A stretch of 62,146 nt of DNA from UBA5603 sp964501315 (GTDB lineage: Bacteria > Bacillota_I > Bacilli_A > Izemoplasmatales > Hujiaoplasmataceae): assembly GCA_964501315.1 (NCBI GenBank), contig CAZCSO010000009.1, positions 1-62,146 on the forward strand, read 5' to 3'. The notes under the pieces are model-generated. The model was not told the DNA's origin. It searched no databases and saw only the letters and a program-made list of their open reading frames with translations. Shown in pieces: positions 33,253-42,522 of the stretch. Made by a program: the position numbers and the translations under genes. Every line of letters starts with the position of its first letter. The first letter of the stretch is position 1.

Positions 33253-35697
33253 ATGATTTTAACATCACTCAATGGTTCTTGGACACTGTCTTCAACGTTT
33301 CTAAAAAAACCGTGTGAAGCACACGTTCCCGGATCAATTTATACGGATTTGTTGAATCAACAGCTCATTGTCGATCCTTTTGATCAGGACAATGAGCTGA
33401 TCGTACGTGAAGTGATGAACTTCGATTTTACGTACTCACGCACTTTTTCATTTTCGTTATTACCTGGCAATCATCGTCATTACTTGGTTTTTGAAGGCAT
33501 TGATTCACTTGCGAGCATCTACCTAAATGATCAATTGATTGCCACAACCGATAACATGCACCGGACATATCGGTTTGAGGTTGCAAGTTACCTTAAACAA
33601 GGCATCAATCGAATTGTCGTCGTCATCCATTCCCCGAATCAATACATCAAGGAAAAAGAACAAGCGTGTGCTTATGATCTCTATCAAGCACACGATGCGA
33701 TGAAAGGTTATACCCACTTGAGAAAAGGCCATTCGATGTTTGGATGGGACTGGGGTCCTCAGTTACCGGATGGGGGACTATGGAAATCGGTTTATTTGGA
33801 ATCGGTGACATTTTCAGCCATTCGTGATCTGGAAGTCCATCAAATTCATCATGATAAATCGGTCTTATTATCGGTAGCGATTCATCATGAAATCGTCAAT
33901 CGTCGCAGTGCATTATCGGAACGAATTATGTTGGTTGATCCCAACGGTGAAACCATTTATTCAAGCGACATTCCGATTATTGTCAATCGAAACGTCGAAA
34001 TTGTTGTGAACAATCCCAAGCGATGGTATCCCATCGGCTATGGAGATCAACCGCTTTATGAACTCATCGTTCAATTGAGAAACCATGACGACGTTTTGAT
34101 GGAAAAATCAATGCGTTTGGGTCTAAGAACCATTCACATAAAAAAAGATAACGATGCGTTTGGACAATCCTTCACCTTTGTGGTTAATGGAATTGAAGTC
34201 TTTGCAAAGGGCGCCGATTACATTCCTGAAGATAACCTGTTGGGTCGAACATCACCGGAGTTGACGAGAGATTTATTAAAGTCAGCTGTGGATGCGCATC
34301 ATAATATGGTCCGTGTCTGGGGTGGCGGTATCTACCCGTTTGATTATTTTTATGATATCTGCGATGAATTGGGCATATTGGTTTGGCAAGATTTGATGTT
34401 TGCGTGTTCGGTATACGATATGACCAACGATGCTTGGATAGATACGATGAAACGTGAAATCGTCGATAATGTCATTCGGTTACGTCATCATGCCTCCTTG
34501 GCGCTTCTGTGTGGAAACAACGAAAATGAAACTGCCATCGAGCATTGGAACGTTCCCAATCAAGCCGTATCAAAGGTGTTTTATCGTAAACAGTACCTAT
34601 CAATCATACCCAAGATACTAAAAAAAGTAGCGCCATTCATCGAGTATTGGCCATCATCTCCTTCATCGGGAACACCGTTTAAGAATTCCAATTCGGATCA
34701 CTATGGGGATATGCATTACTGGGGCGTATGGCACAATAACGAACCCATCCATTATTACCGTCATTACCGTCCTCGGTTTATGAGTGAGTTTGGAATTCAA
34801 TCATTTCCGGCGCTTCCAACGATTCAAACCTTTGCTCGTCCGAAGGATTATAATATTTTTTCCTACATTATGGAAAAACATCAAAAAAACCGGACAGCCA
34901 ATGATAAAATTTTGAACTACATCGGCAAAATGTTCCGTTATCCGAAAGATTTTGAATCGTTGCTCTACGTATCACAACTGATTCAGGCTGAAGGCGTTCG
35001 TTATGGCGTTGAACATTGGCGTCGGAATTACGGCGAATGCATGGGAGCGTTGTACTGGCAACTCAACGATTGTTGGCCGGTTGCGTCCTGGTCGAGCATT
35101 GATTATTATCACCGTTGGAAAGTGTTGCACTATCACAGTAAGAAATTCTTTCAACCTGTTTTGGTTTCCATCATGGAAGAGGGGCATCACGCGGAAGTTC
35201 ATGTGACGAATGATACACTTGAACCCGTTGAAGGCACACTGATCATCGATTGGATGGATTTAAAAGGAACACTGCTTGAAGAAAAACGGATTGATGTATC
35301 GATTGACCCGCAATCGGCTAAAAAAATCATCGCATTGAGCTATGAAGTGTCAAACAAAGAAGCGATGAACCGAGTCGTGATTGCCACCTTACTAAAAGAT
35401 GATAAGGTTTTATCGGAAAATCAAGTTTCGTTTGTACCGGATAAACATTTGGAGTTAGTAAATCCAAACTATCACATTGATTTAAATCAAAACAATAATG
35501 ATTGGGTTTTGACACTTGATTCGGATGTATTTGCGAAATACGTTGAAGTGAGTGTTGGGAAAGAAGACATCCGCTTCTCAGATAACTACTTTTTCTTAAA
35601 ACCCAATACTCAAAAAACCATTCAATTTCAATCTTCATTAACAAAAAAAGCTATTTTATCACAACTACGAATTCGATCTTTAGTGGATTCGTATTAA
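33253..35697 (+). CDS. GH2 beta-mannosidase
   Basis: This 814-residue protein without signal peptide has an N-terminal sugar-binding sandwich (NFDFTYSRTFSF, FEGIDSLASIYLNDQLI), GWDWGPQLPDGG, then a barrel with acid/base Glu424 (LLCGNNENE) and nucleophile Glu512 (RFMSEFGIQSFP). This is the beta-mannosidase branch of GH2. It removes single mannose residues from the non-reducing end of beta-1,4-mannooligosaccharides in the cytoplasm. The ATG is one base after the esterase stop, indicating coupled translation. Confidence 0.9.
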   Translation: MILTSLNGSWTLSSTFLKKPCEAHVPGSIYTDLLNQQLIVDPFDQDNELIVREVMNFDFTYSRTFSFSLLPGNHRHYLVFEGIDSLASIYLNDQLIATTDNMHRTYRFEVASYLKQGINRIVVVIHSPNQYIKEKEQACAYDLYQAHDAMKGYTHLRKGHSMFGWDWGPQLPDGGLWKSVYLESVTFSAIRDLEVHQIHHDKSVLLSVAIHHEIVNRRSALSERIMLVDPNGETIYSSDIPIIVNRNVEIVVNNPKRWYPIGYGDQPLYELIVQLRNHDDVLMEKSMRLGLRTIHIKKDNDAFGQSFTFVVNGIEVFAKGADYIPEDNLLGRTSPELTRDLLKSAVDAHHNMVRVWGGGIYPFDYFYDICDELGILVWQDLMFACSVYDMTNDAWIDTMKREIVDNVIRLRHHASLALLCGNNENETAIEHWNVPNQAVSKVFYRKQYLSIIPKILKKVAPFIEYWPSSPSSGTPFKNSNSDHYGDMHYWGVWHNNEPIHYYRHYRPRFMSEFGIQSFPALPTIQTFARPKDYNIFSYIMEKHQKNRTANDKILNYIGKMFRYPKDFESLLYVSQLIQAEGVRYGVEHWRRNYGECMGALYWQLNDCWPVASWSSIDYYHRWKVLHYHSKKFFQPVLVSIMEEGHHAEVHVTNDTLEPVEGTLIIDWMDLKGTLLEEKRIDVSIDPQSAKKIIALSYEVSNKEAMNRVVIATLLKDDKVLSENQVSFVPDKHLELVNPNYHIDLNQNNNDWVLTLDSDVFAKYVEVSVGKEDIRFSDNYFFLKPNTQKTIQFQSSLTKKAILSQLRIRSLVDSY

Positions 35698-35713
35698 TAA
35701 AGGGGGAATCACC

Positions 35714-36724
35714 ATGAGCGAGAAAGTGAGCATGTCGGATTTAGCGAAAGCATTGGGCATCTCCAAAGTATCGGTCTCAAAAGCTTTATCCGATAAAGAA
35801 GGCGTCTCTGAAGAATTACGTCAAAAAATCAAGGATTTAGCCTCAGAAAAGGGATATCGCATCAATAACTCCGCACGAAGTTTAAAAACCGATCGTCAAT
35901 TCAATATTGGTATTCTCATTTCCGAGAAATTCATTTTGGATAAAGAAGCGTATTATTTCTCTGTTTCTGGAGAAATCATTCGAAAATTGGACGAATATGG
36001 AATCTCCGGAATTATGGAAATCATTTCGTATCAGTGCGAAAAAGGATGTCAACTTCCGCGCGTTTACAATGAGAAAAAAGTCGATGGCATCATCGTGCTG
36101 GGACAACTCAAATCCGATTATTTGAAGATGATTGAAACGGTAAATATACCCGTCGTGTTCTTTGATTTCTACATCAAGGATTCAAAGACCGATTCGATTG
36201 TCGCCGATAACTTCTTCTCAGGCTATTCGCTTACCAATCTATTGATATCCAAAGGGCATCAATCGATTGCATTTGTGGGATCCATCATGGCAACTTCCTC
36301 CATTCAAGATCGTTATTTGGGGTATTATAAGGCATTGATTGAAAATTCAATCCCCTTACGCCCCGATTACGTCATCGAAGACCGGGATGATCAAGGCAGA
36401 TTCATTCCGCTCGAATTACCGAAAAAATTACCGACAGCGTTTGTGTGCAACTGCGATCGTGTTGCCTATACACTGGTCAATGAACTCAAAAAGATGGGTA
36501 AAAAAGTTCCGGATGATTGTTCGGTTGTTGGCTTTGATAATTCTATTTTCTCAACCATTACCGATCCACAAATCACAACCGTCGACAACAACATCGATAA
36601 GATGGTCTCAACCGCGGTAAAAGTGATTGTTAAAAAGATAGCCAATCCGCAACGTATCTACGACCGAATCTTGATTCCTGGGACCATTATCGAACGACCA
36701 TCGGTCAAACCCATTCAAATTTAA
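35714..36724 (+). CDS. LacI-family transcriptional regulator
   Basis: This 336-residue protein has an N-terminal LacI helix-turn-helix (SMSDLAKALGISKVSVSKALSDKEGVSEELRQKI, hinge near NNSARSLKT) and a periplasmic-binding-like effector domain. AAAGGGGG precedes the ATG. Being inside the operon that starts at the LacI-type operator at 31646-31659, it is probably an autorepressor released by a mannooligosaccharide or its product. Notable is EKGCQLPR in the effector domain; the ligand cannot be predicted. Confidence 0.9.
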   Translation: MSEKVSMSDLAKALGISKVSVSKALSDKEGVSEELRQKIKDLASEKGYRINNSARSLKTDRQFNIGILISEKFILDKEAYYFSVSGEIIRKLDEYGISGIMEIISYQCEKGCQLPRVYNEKKVDGIIVLGQLKSDYLKMIETVNIPVVFFDFYIKDSKTDSIVADNFFSGYSLTNLLISKGHQSIAFVGSIMATSSIQDRYLGYYKALIENSIPLRPDYVIEDRDDQGRFIPLELPKKLPTAFVCNCDRVAYTLVNELKKMGKKVPDDCSVVGFDNSIFSTITDPQITTVDNNIDKMVSTAVKVIVKKIANPQRIYDRILIPGTIIERPSVKPIQI

Positions 36725-36737
36725 GGAGATTTACACG

Positions 36738-39140
36738 ATGAAAAAAATACTATCGATTTTTCTGATTACGTTGAGTGCTTTATCATTAATCGGATGCATC
36801 GAATCAACCACGACAACGACGACAACGACGACGACCGAACCCCTTCCGATTGAACTCACCATCGATCAGTCGGAAGTATTAATGGGAATCGGTGGGTCGT
36901 ATCAAATCAACTATACGTTAACAAATGTTCCTACATCCGACTCACGCGTTGTGACCTTTACCAGTGAAAATGAAGCCATCGCAACGGTTACGGTTTTGGG
37001 TGAAGTTACGGCCATAGAAGCGGGTTCAACACAGATTACGATTGCCTTTGGCGATGAGGCATCGACGACGCTAACGGTGAATGTCAGCTCAAGTGTTCGC
37101 ATCGTCGCGCCCAATAAAGTCATCTATGCGCTTAACGATACGCTCAGTCTGACGGGTGCTAAATTAGAACTCTATAACGAAGAAAACCAGTTCGTCGAAG
37201 CCATTTCGATTACGTCGTCGATGGTTTCTGGATTTGATTCATCCAAAACCGGAAAACATATCGTTGACGTAACGTATCAAGGCGTCAATTATGGATTTGA
37301 AGTTCTCATCATGAATGCAAAACAAGCGTCTGCACGACTGGCCGATGCCATTATCTTGAATGAGACGATTACCGTCGGTGAAAAAGTAGAACTCATGATG
37401 ACTCAACTGGATTCTGAAACCTTTTTAGAGGCCATTGAAAACGTCTATGATTATTCCGAAATTACCATTTACGGATATGTGGAAACTCCCTTAGAAACGT
37501 ATCAAATCAAAGCATTCTGGTTTCAAGATTACACCGAACAAATTACCTATCAAACCGTCAACTCCAATCTCAATTTAGAGGGGATGGTTGCGAATACCGA
37601 TGACGATTATGACCTCAAATTAACCTATAAAGCAGAAAATGCCCCTCATTACCGGATGCGATTTATGCCGGAAATTGCGGGGGATTATGCCTTGACGATT
37701 GTGTTGGTAGTCGATGGTGAAGCCATTCAAACGTTGACGAAATCCTTCCAAGTTACCGATGGATCAGAAACGTTTAACGGTTACTTGCAAGTCGATTCGA
37801 CCAATCAGCGTCACTTTGTATTTGAAGACGGTCAAAGCTACATACCCGTCGGTCAAAACGTTGCTTGGTACACCTCATCGGAACGGAAGTACTACGATTA
37901 TCTCAACTGGTTTACCAAAATGGGGTCAGCCAACATGAATTATGCACGCGTTTGGATGGCAGCTTGGGGCTTTTCGATCTTTTGGGATGACGTAGAAGAT
38001 TATGACCAACGGCAAACAAATATGATGTCATTGGACAGAACCTTAGAAATTGCGGAAGACAATGATATTTACATTCAATTATGTTTGTTGCACCATGGCA
38101 TGTTTTCGGCTTCGGTCAATCCGATGTGGCCGAATTCGACCAATACCTGGTACACAACCAAATACGGATCGAATCCGTACGCCGATCATTTTAGTAACTC
38201 AGGTTTGTTTTTTACCTCTGATTATGGAAAACAAACCTTCAAAAATCAGCTGGATTACATACTTGCCCGTTGGGGATACTCTGATCACATCATGAGTTTT
38301 GAATTGTTTAACGAAGTGGATTGGATTGAAACGTATTCTGCCGTTGCCGGTACGGCTTGGCACAACGAGATGGCTTCGTACATCAAAGCCAACGATCCGT
38401 ATGATCATATGGTAACAACTTCTGTAAAAAGCGATTCGTTCTTATCGAATGTCTATCAAGTCTTCGCCCTCGATTCGATTGACTATGTGAACGTTCATAG
38501 TTATGGCATCTACAATCATTTATCCACCTTACCGACCAAACAAAACAACGGATTTGAAGTTTTCAACAAACCGATTATGTATAACGAAGTCGGCTACAGT
38601 GGCAATGGGGGACAAGATCAACTCATCAAAGATCCCAACAACATCACCTTACGCCAAGCCCTTTGGGCAGGCGCCATGGGCGGTGGCGGCGGAACGGGAA
38701 TGAATTGGTGGTGGGAATCGTGGATTGAACCTTCCAATGCGTATTCAAATTACACGGGCATCGCCAATTACTTGTCTCACTTGGATTTAACTGGAAATGA
38801 CTATCAAGTCATCGCTGAAAATGATACCGACTATCACGTTGCGACGCTTTCGTCTTCGATTTGCGATTATATGGGGTACGTCGTTGACGATCGGATTTAT
38901 GTTTATATTTACGATACCAGTTATACGTTAAATACACCCACTGCTGGTTTGAAATCAAATGTAACGTTTTCTATTAACGACCGCAGTGAAGGCGTTTATA
39001 TATGGGAAGCCTATGACACGAAATCAGGTACGATGATTGCATCGGACACGCTCACCGTGACGGACTCTCAGCAAGTGAACCTCGTATTGCCAAGTTTCTC
39101 AGAAGATATCGCCATCATCATCCAACCATTGGGTGATTAA
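36738..39140 (+). CDS. DUF5060/GH5-like glycosidase lipoprotein (probable mannanase)
   Basis: This 800-residue lipoprotein (lipobox SLIGC, poly-Thr linker) has two Ig-like modules (Big2-like about 38-120, then one to about 195), a DUF5060-like sandwich (about 200-340) and a clan GH-A type barrel (about 350-700). Acid/base is Glu526 (FELFNEVDW) and nucleophile Glu617 (IMYNEVGYSG), 91 residues apart. DUF5060 commonly precedes GH5-like endo-glycanases. The locus suggests an endo-beta-1,4-mannanase, but the exact GH family needs a profile search. AAGGAG precedes the ATG; the gene follows the LacI gene by 13 bases. Confidence 0.75.
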   Translation: MKKILSIFLITLSALSLIGCIESTTTTTTTTTTEPLPIELTIDQSEVLMGIGGSYQINYTLTNVPTSDSRVVTFTSENEAIATVTVLGEVTAIEAGSTQITIAFGDEASTTLTVNVSSSVRIVAPNKVIYALNDTLSLTGAKLELYNEENQFVEAISITSSMVSGFDSSKTGKHIVDVTYQGVNYGFEVLIMNAKQASARLADAIILNETITVGEKVELMMTQLDSETFLEAIENVYDYSEITIYGYVETPLETYQIKAFWFQDYTEQITYQTVNSNLNLEGMVANTDDDYDLKLTYKAENAPHYRMRFMPEIAGDYALTIVLVVDGEAIQTLTKSFQVTDGSETFNGYLQVDSTNQRHFVFEDGQSYIPVGQNVAWYTSSERKYYDYLNWFTKMGSANMNYARVWMAAWGFSIFWDDVEDYDQRQTNMMSLDRTLEIAEDNDIYIQLCLLHHGMFSASVNPMWPNSTNTWYTTKYGSNPYADHFSNSGLFFTSDYGKQTFKNQLDYILARWGYSDHIMSFELFNEVDWIETYSAVAGTAWHNEMASYIKANDPYDHMVTTSVKSDSFLSNVYQVFALDSIDYVNVHSYGIYNHLSTLPTKQNNGFEVFNKPIMYNEVGYSGNGGQDQLIKDPNNITLRQALWAGAMGGGGGTGMNWWWESWIEPSNAYSNYTGIANYLSHLDLTGNDYQVIAENDTDYHVATLSSSICDYMGYVVDDRIYVYIYDTSYTLNTPTAGLKSNVTFSINDRSEGVYIWEAYDTKSGTMIASDTLTVTDSQQVNLVLPSFSEDIAIIIQPLGD

Positions 39141-39150
39141 GGAAAGAAGA

Positions 39151-40395
39151 ATGACCATGCAAAAACAATTACAAACCCATCTATCTCAGAAAATTATCCC
39201 GTTTTGGCAAAAACTCATTGATCGTAAATGGGGAGGTTTTTATGGGCATAGAGATGCGAAATGGTTAACAATTCGTAACGATGCAAACAAAGGATTGGTT
39301 CAACAAGCTCGTTTTTTGTTCAGTTTTAGTCGCATACAACGTCATGACCGTGATAAGTATTATTTAGCGGAAATGACATCGACGTATCAATTTATCACTC
39401 AACATTTTTTCAATTTGGAAAACGGGGGGTATTATTGGCTTTGCGACTATCAAGGCGATTGTATTGACCATCGTTACGTGACGTATGGACTGGGGTTTGT
39501 CATTTATGCATTTTCAGAATACTATTTAGCAACCAAAAACACAGACGCTTTAAATAGAGCACTCGAGCTTTATCACCTCATTGAAGCACACGCCTTTCAA
39601 CCTTCAACGAACGGTTACTTAGAGGAATTTGACGCGAATTGGAAACCACTTGAATGCTCGCTCTTAGCAGACGGGATCAATCATACGGTTTACACGCTCA
39701 ATACCTCGTTGCATTTGCTGGAGGCCTATGTCAATTTGTATAAAGCAAGCCACGATAGAAATGTCGCTTCAAGCATTGAGAAATTACTGGATTTCATCTA
39801 TACCCATTTGTATGATCATCAGTCGTCACTCTCGGGATATTTGGACGATGCGCTTCAACCCTTGACAACCATCACTTCCTTCGGACATAACATTGAAGCT
39901 GCTTGGTTGATGGATGAAGCAATGAATTGGATTGGCATCAACGATTCGCGTTATCAATCCATGATTGAACACTTGACGGTTTCTGTTTTCAATCAAGGGT
40001 TCAATGGACTCTACGTCTATAATCACGAATGGAACAAAGAACTAGACCGAACTATGATTTGGTGGGTTCAATCGGAAGCGATGGTTGGATTTTACAATCA
40101 TTATCAAAAAACCAAACTTCCGCAGTATTTAAAAGCGGTCGAATCGATTTGGGATACCATCAATAAGTTTCTCGTCGATTCACGTCCCGAAGGCGAATGG
40201 TATTGGTCGGTCGATGAAAGTGGAAAACCGAATACCGACCGCGGTATGGCAGAACTATGGAAAACCCCGTATCATAATGCACGGGCTATTATCGAACTAT
40301 CAGAAAGGATGATGTTGTGTGAGCATCCATCGGGCGTATTTTCAGATGAAGAAGAATCAAGAGCGCCTTATCAACCGCAAAAACAAGCGGTGTAA
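39151..40395 (+). CDS. Mannobiose/cellobiose 2-epimerase
   Basis: This 414-residue AGE-family enzyme shows WGGFYGH, CIDHRYVTYG, LLADGINHTVYTLNT, FGHNIEAAWLM, IWWVQSEAM and KTPYHNAR, including the His residues that perform the 2-epimerisation in cellobiose 2-epimerases. In mannan degradation this step turns the reducing mannose of beta-1,4-mannobiose into glucose, giving mannosylglucose for the phosphorylase encoded next. ATG 39151 has AAGGA 7 bases upstream; an ATG at 39157 is possible. Its last 77 bases overlap the next gene. Confidence 0.88.
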   Translation: MTMQKQLQTHLSQKIIPFWQKLIDRKWGGFYGHRDAKWLTIRNDANKGLVQQARFLFSFSRIQRHDRDKYYLAEMTSTYQFITQHFFNLENGGYYWLCDYQGDCIDHRYVTYGLGFVIYAFSEYYLATKNTDALNRALELYHLIEAHAFQPSTNGYLEEFDANWKPLECSLLADGINHTVYTLNTSLHLLEAYVNLYKASHDRNVASSIEKLLDFIYTHLYDHQSSLSGYLDDALQPLTTITSFGHNIEAAWLMDEAMNWIGINDSRYQSMIEHLTVSVFNQGFNGLYVYNHEWNKELDRTMIWWVQSEAMVGFYNHYQKTKLPQYLKAVESIWDTINKFLVDSRPEGEWYWSVDESGKPNTDRGMAELWKTPYHNARAIIELSERMMLCEHPSGVFSDEEESRAPYQPQKQAV

Positions 40396-41506
40396 CCGTC
40401 GCGAGAATTCGCCGTTTTACCGCTATGAAAACGCGTTGCTGACGAAAGATCATATTCCCCTTCATTGGCGGTATGATTTATCCCAAAATGATAATCCTTA
40501 CTTTCTTGAACGGCTCTCGGTGAATGCGGTATTCAATGCCGGCGCGATCAAATGGCAGAATCGATACTATTTGATGGTTCGCGTCGAAGGCGTCGACCGA
40601 AAGAGTTTCTTCGCACTCGCTTCCAGTGACTATCCCGATTGGGGATTTCGCTTTCACGATGAATTGATCCTAACAGACGATCAGGACGGATTGGAAACCA
40701 ACGTCTATGATATGCGTTTGACGTTACATGAAGACGGTTGGATTTATGGCATATTCTGTTCGGAAATGAAAGATCAAAGCGCACCCAATGGTGATACTTC
40801 ATCAGCAGTTGCCAGTGCAGGAATCGTCCGAACGAAGGACTTAAAGACCTTTGAACGATTACCCAACCTAATCACCCCTTCGCCGCAACAACGCAACGTT
40901 ACCCTTCACCCTGAATTTGTGAACGGGAAGTACTTACTTTATACTCGCCCTCAAGATGGGTTCATCGAAACGGGTGGACAAGGCGGGATTGCGTATGGAT
41001 ATGTGGATGATATGACGCAACCGATCATCAAAGAAGAATCGCTTCTTGATGAAAAACGGTATCATACCATTTACGAACTGAAAAACGGAAGTGGTCCTTC
41101 ACCGATTAAAACTTCTGAAGGATGGATTCACATTGCTCACGGTGTTCGCAACACCGCCAGCGGGCTTCGTTATGTTCTGTATGCGTTTATGACCGATCTT
41201 AATCATCCTGAAACCATCCTGTATAAACCATCGGGGTATTTGTTAGCCCCTATGGGTGATGAGCGCGTAGGGGATGTCTCCAATGTCGTGTTTGCAAATG
41301 GTGCCATCCTCGATGATGATTCCATGCTTTATCTTTATTACGCATCATCCGATACGCGTCTGCATGTGGCCTCGATTGAACTACCCGTCTTACTGGACTA
41401 CCTTCATTCGACGCCTGGCGAATGTTATCGCTCCGTTGATTCCGTTCATCAACGGTTGTCATTGATTCAAAAAAATACTCGATTACTGAAGGAGACAAAA
41501 AAATGA
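40319..41506 (+). CDS. GH130 4-O-beta-mannosyl-glucose phosphorylase
   Basis: This 395-residue protein resembles the Bacteroides fragilis mannosylglucose phosphorylase through its length: RYENALLTKDHIPLHWRYDL, NAGAIKWQNRYYLMVRVEGVDRKSFFA, NVYDMRLTLHEDGWIYGIF, QQRNVTLHPEFVNGKY, HGVRNTASGLRYVLY and YYASSDTRLHVA. Catalytic Asp is D131. It splits mannosyl-beta-1,4-glucose with phosphate to mannose 1-phosphate and glucose. The GTG at 40319 has AAAGGAT upstream and gives the right N-terminal length, so it truly overlaps the epimerase gene by 77 bases in another frame. Confidence 0.92.
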   Translation: MSIHRAYFQMKKNQERLINRKNKRCNRRENSPFYRYENALLTKDHIPLHWRYDLSQNDNPYFLERLSVNAVFNAGAIKWQNRYYLMVRVEGVDRKSFFALASSDYPDWGFRFHDELILTDDQDGLETNVYDMRLTLHEDGWIYGIFCSEMKDQSAPNGDTSSAVASAGIVRTKDLKTFERLPNLITPSPQQRNVTLHPEFVNGKYLLYTRPQDGFIETGGQGGIAYGYVDDMTQPIIKEESLLDEKRYHTIYELKNGSGPSPIKTSEGWIHIAHGVRNTASGLRYVLYAFMTDLNHPETILYKPSGYLLAPMGDERVGDVSNVVFANGAILDDDSMLYLYYASSDTRLHVASIELPVLLDYLHSTPGECYRSVDSVHQRLSLIQKNTRLLKETKK

Positions 41507-42522
41507 GTCGTTATCAAATTATCTCTGAGCCACTAAATAACATGCCTTGGCAAAATCGTCCGGAAGGATCGACGGCACCGATTTGGCGGTATAGCGAAAA
41601 CCCCATCGTTCGTCGCAACCCTATTGACGGCGTTGCCCGTATCTTTAACAGCGCCATCGTTTCCTGGGGTAATGAATTCATCGGCGTCTTCCGTTGTGAA
41701 ACCGTCGCTACGCTACCGCATCTTCGCGTCGGAAGAAGCAAAGACGGCATCAACTGGACGTTTGAATCCAAACAACTGGAAATGGTCGATGAAAGCGGTC
41801 ATTCGTGGAATCCCTATTATGCTTACGATCCCAGAGTCATCAAACTTGAAGACGACTATTACGTCGTTTGGTGTACGGAAGCATACGGACCTGCGATTGG
41901 CATCGCTAAAACCCGTGATTTCAAAACGTTTGTACGATTGGAGAATCCATTTATTCCGTTCAATCGTAATGGGGTTTTGTTTCCCCGAAAAATCCAAGAT
42001 CATTACGTTATTCTATCGCGTGCCTCCGACAATGGTCATACCCCCTTTGGCGATATCTTCTTATCACAAAGCAAAGATTTAGTCTATTGGGGCAAACATC
42101 GTCATGTCATGGAACGCGGTGGATCTGGATGGTGGCAAGGACTAAAAATTGGTGGCGGTCCTGCCCCGATCGAAACCTCCGAAGGGTGGTTAATGCTTTA
42201 TCACGGTGTCTGCAATACTTGCAATGGGTACGTGTACAGCATGGGCGCAGCCATTTTGGATATCAACGAACCGTCGAAAGTCTTGTATCGATGCCGAAAT
42301 TATGTTTTGACACCCGAAATGCCGTATGAAGAACAAGGCTTCGTTCCCAACGTAGTGTTCCCGTGTGCAACCCTTCATGACCCCAAAACGGGACGTATTG
42401 CGATTTATTATGGCGCAGCCGATTCCTACGTCGCATTGGCATTTACAACGGTAGACTTGCTCATCGATTATATCAAAGATAATCACGAATCCGTAGGTAG
42501 AGATCGCGAGTTAGGCCGATGA
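41503..42522 (+). CDS. GH130 beta-1,4-mannooligosaccharide phosphorylase
   Basis: This 339-residue protein matches the GH130_2 type: RIFNSAIVSWGNEFIGVFRCE, YAYDPRVIKLEDDYYVVWC (catalytic Asp109), FPRKIQDHYVILSRASDNGHTPFGDI, HGVCNTCNGYVYSMGAAILD and YYGAADSYVALA. It releases mannose 1-phosphate from the end of beta-1,4-mannooligosaccharides, complementing the mannosylglucose phosphorylase. Start and previous stop share ATGA (41503-41506), so the two are translationally coupled. Confidence 0.88.
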   Translation: MSRYQIISEPLNNMPWQNRPEGSTAPIWRYSENPIVRRNPIDGVARIFNSAIVSWGNEFIGVFRCETVATLPHLRVGRSKDGINWTFESKQLEMVDESGHSWNPYYAYDPRVIKLEDDYYVVWCTEAYGPAIGIAKTRDFKTFVRLENPFIPFNRNGVLFPRKIQDHYVILSRASDNGHTPFGDIFLSQSKDLVYWGKHRHVMERGGSGWWQGLKIGGGPAPIETSEGWLMLYHGVCNTCNGYVYSMGAAILDINEPSKVLYRCRNYVLTPEMPYEEQGFVPNVVFPCATLHDPKTGRIAIYYGAADSYVALAFTTVDLLIDYIKDNHESVGRDRELGR

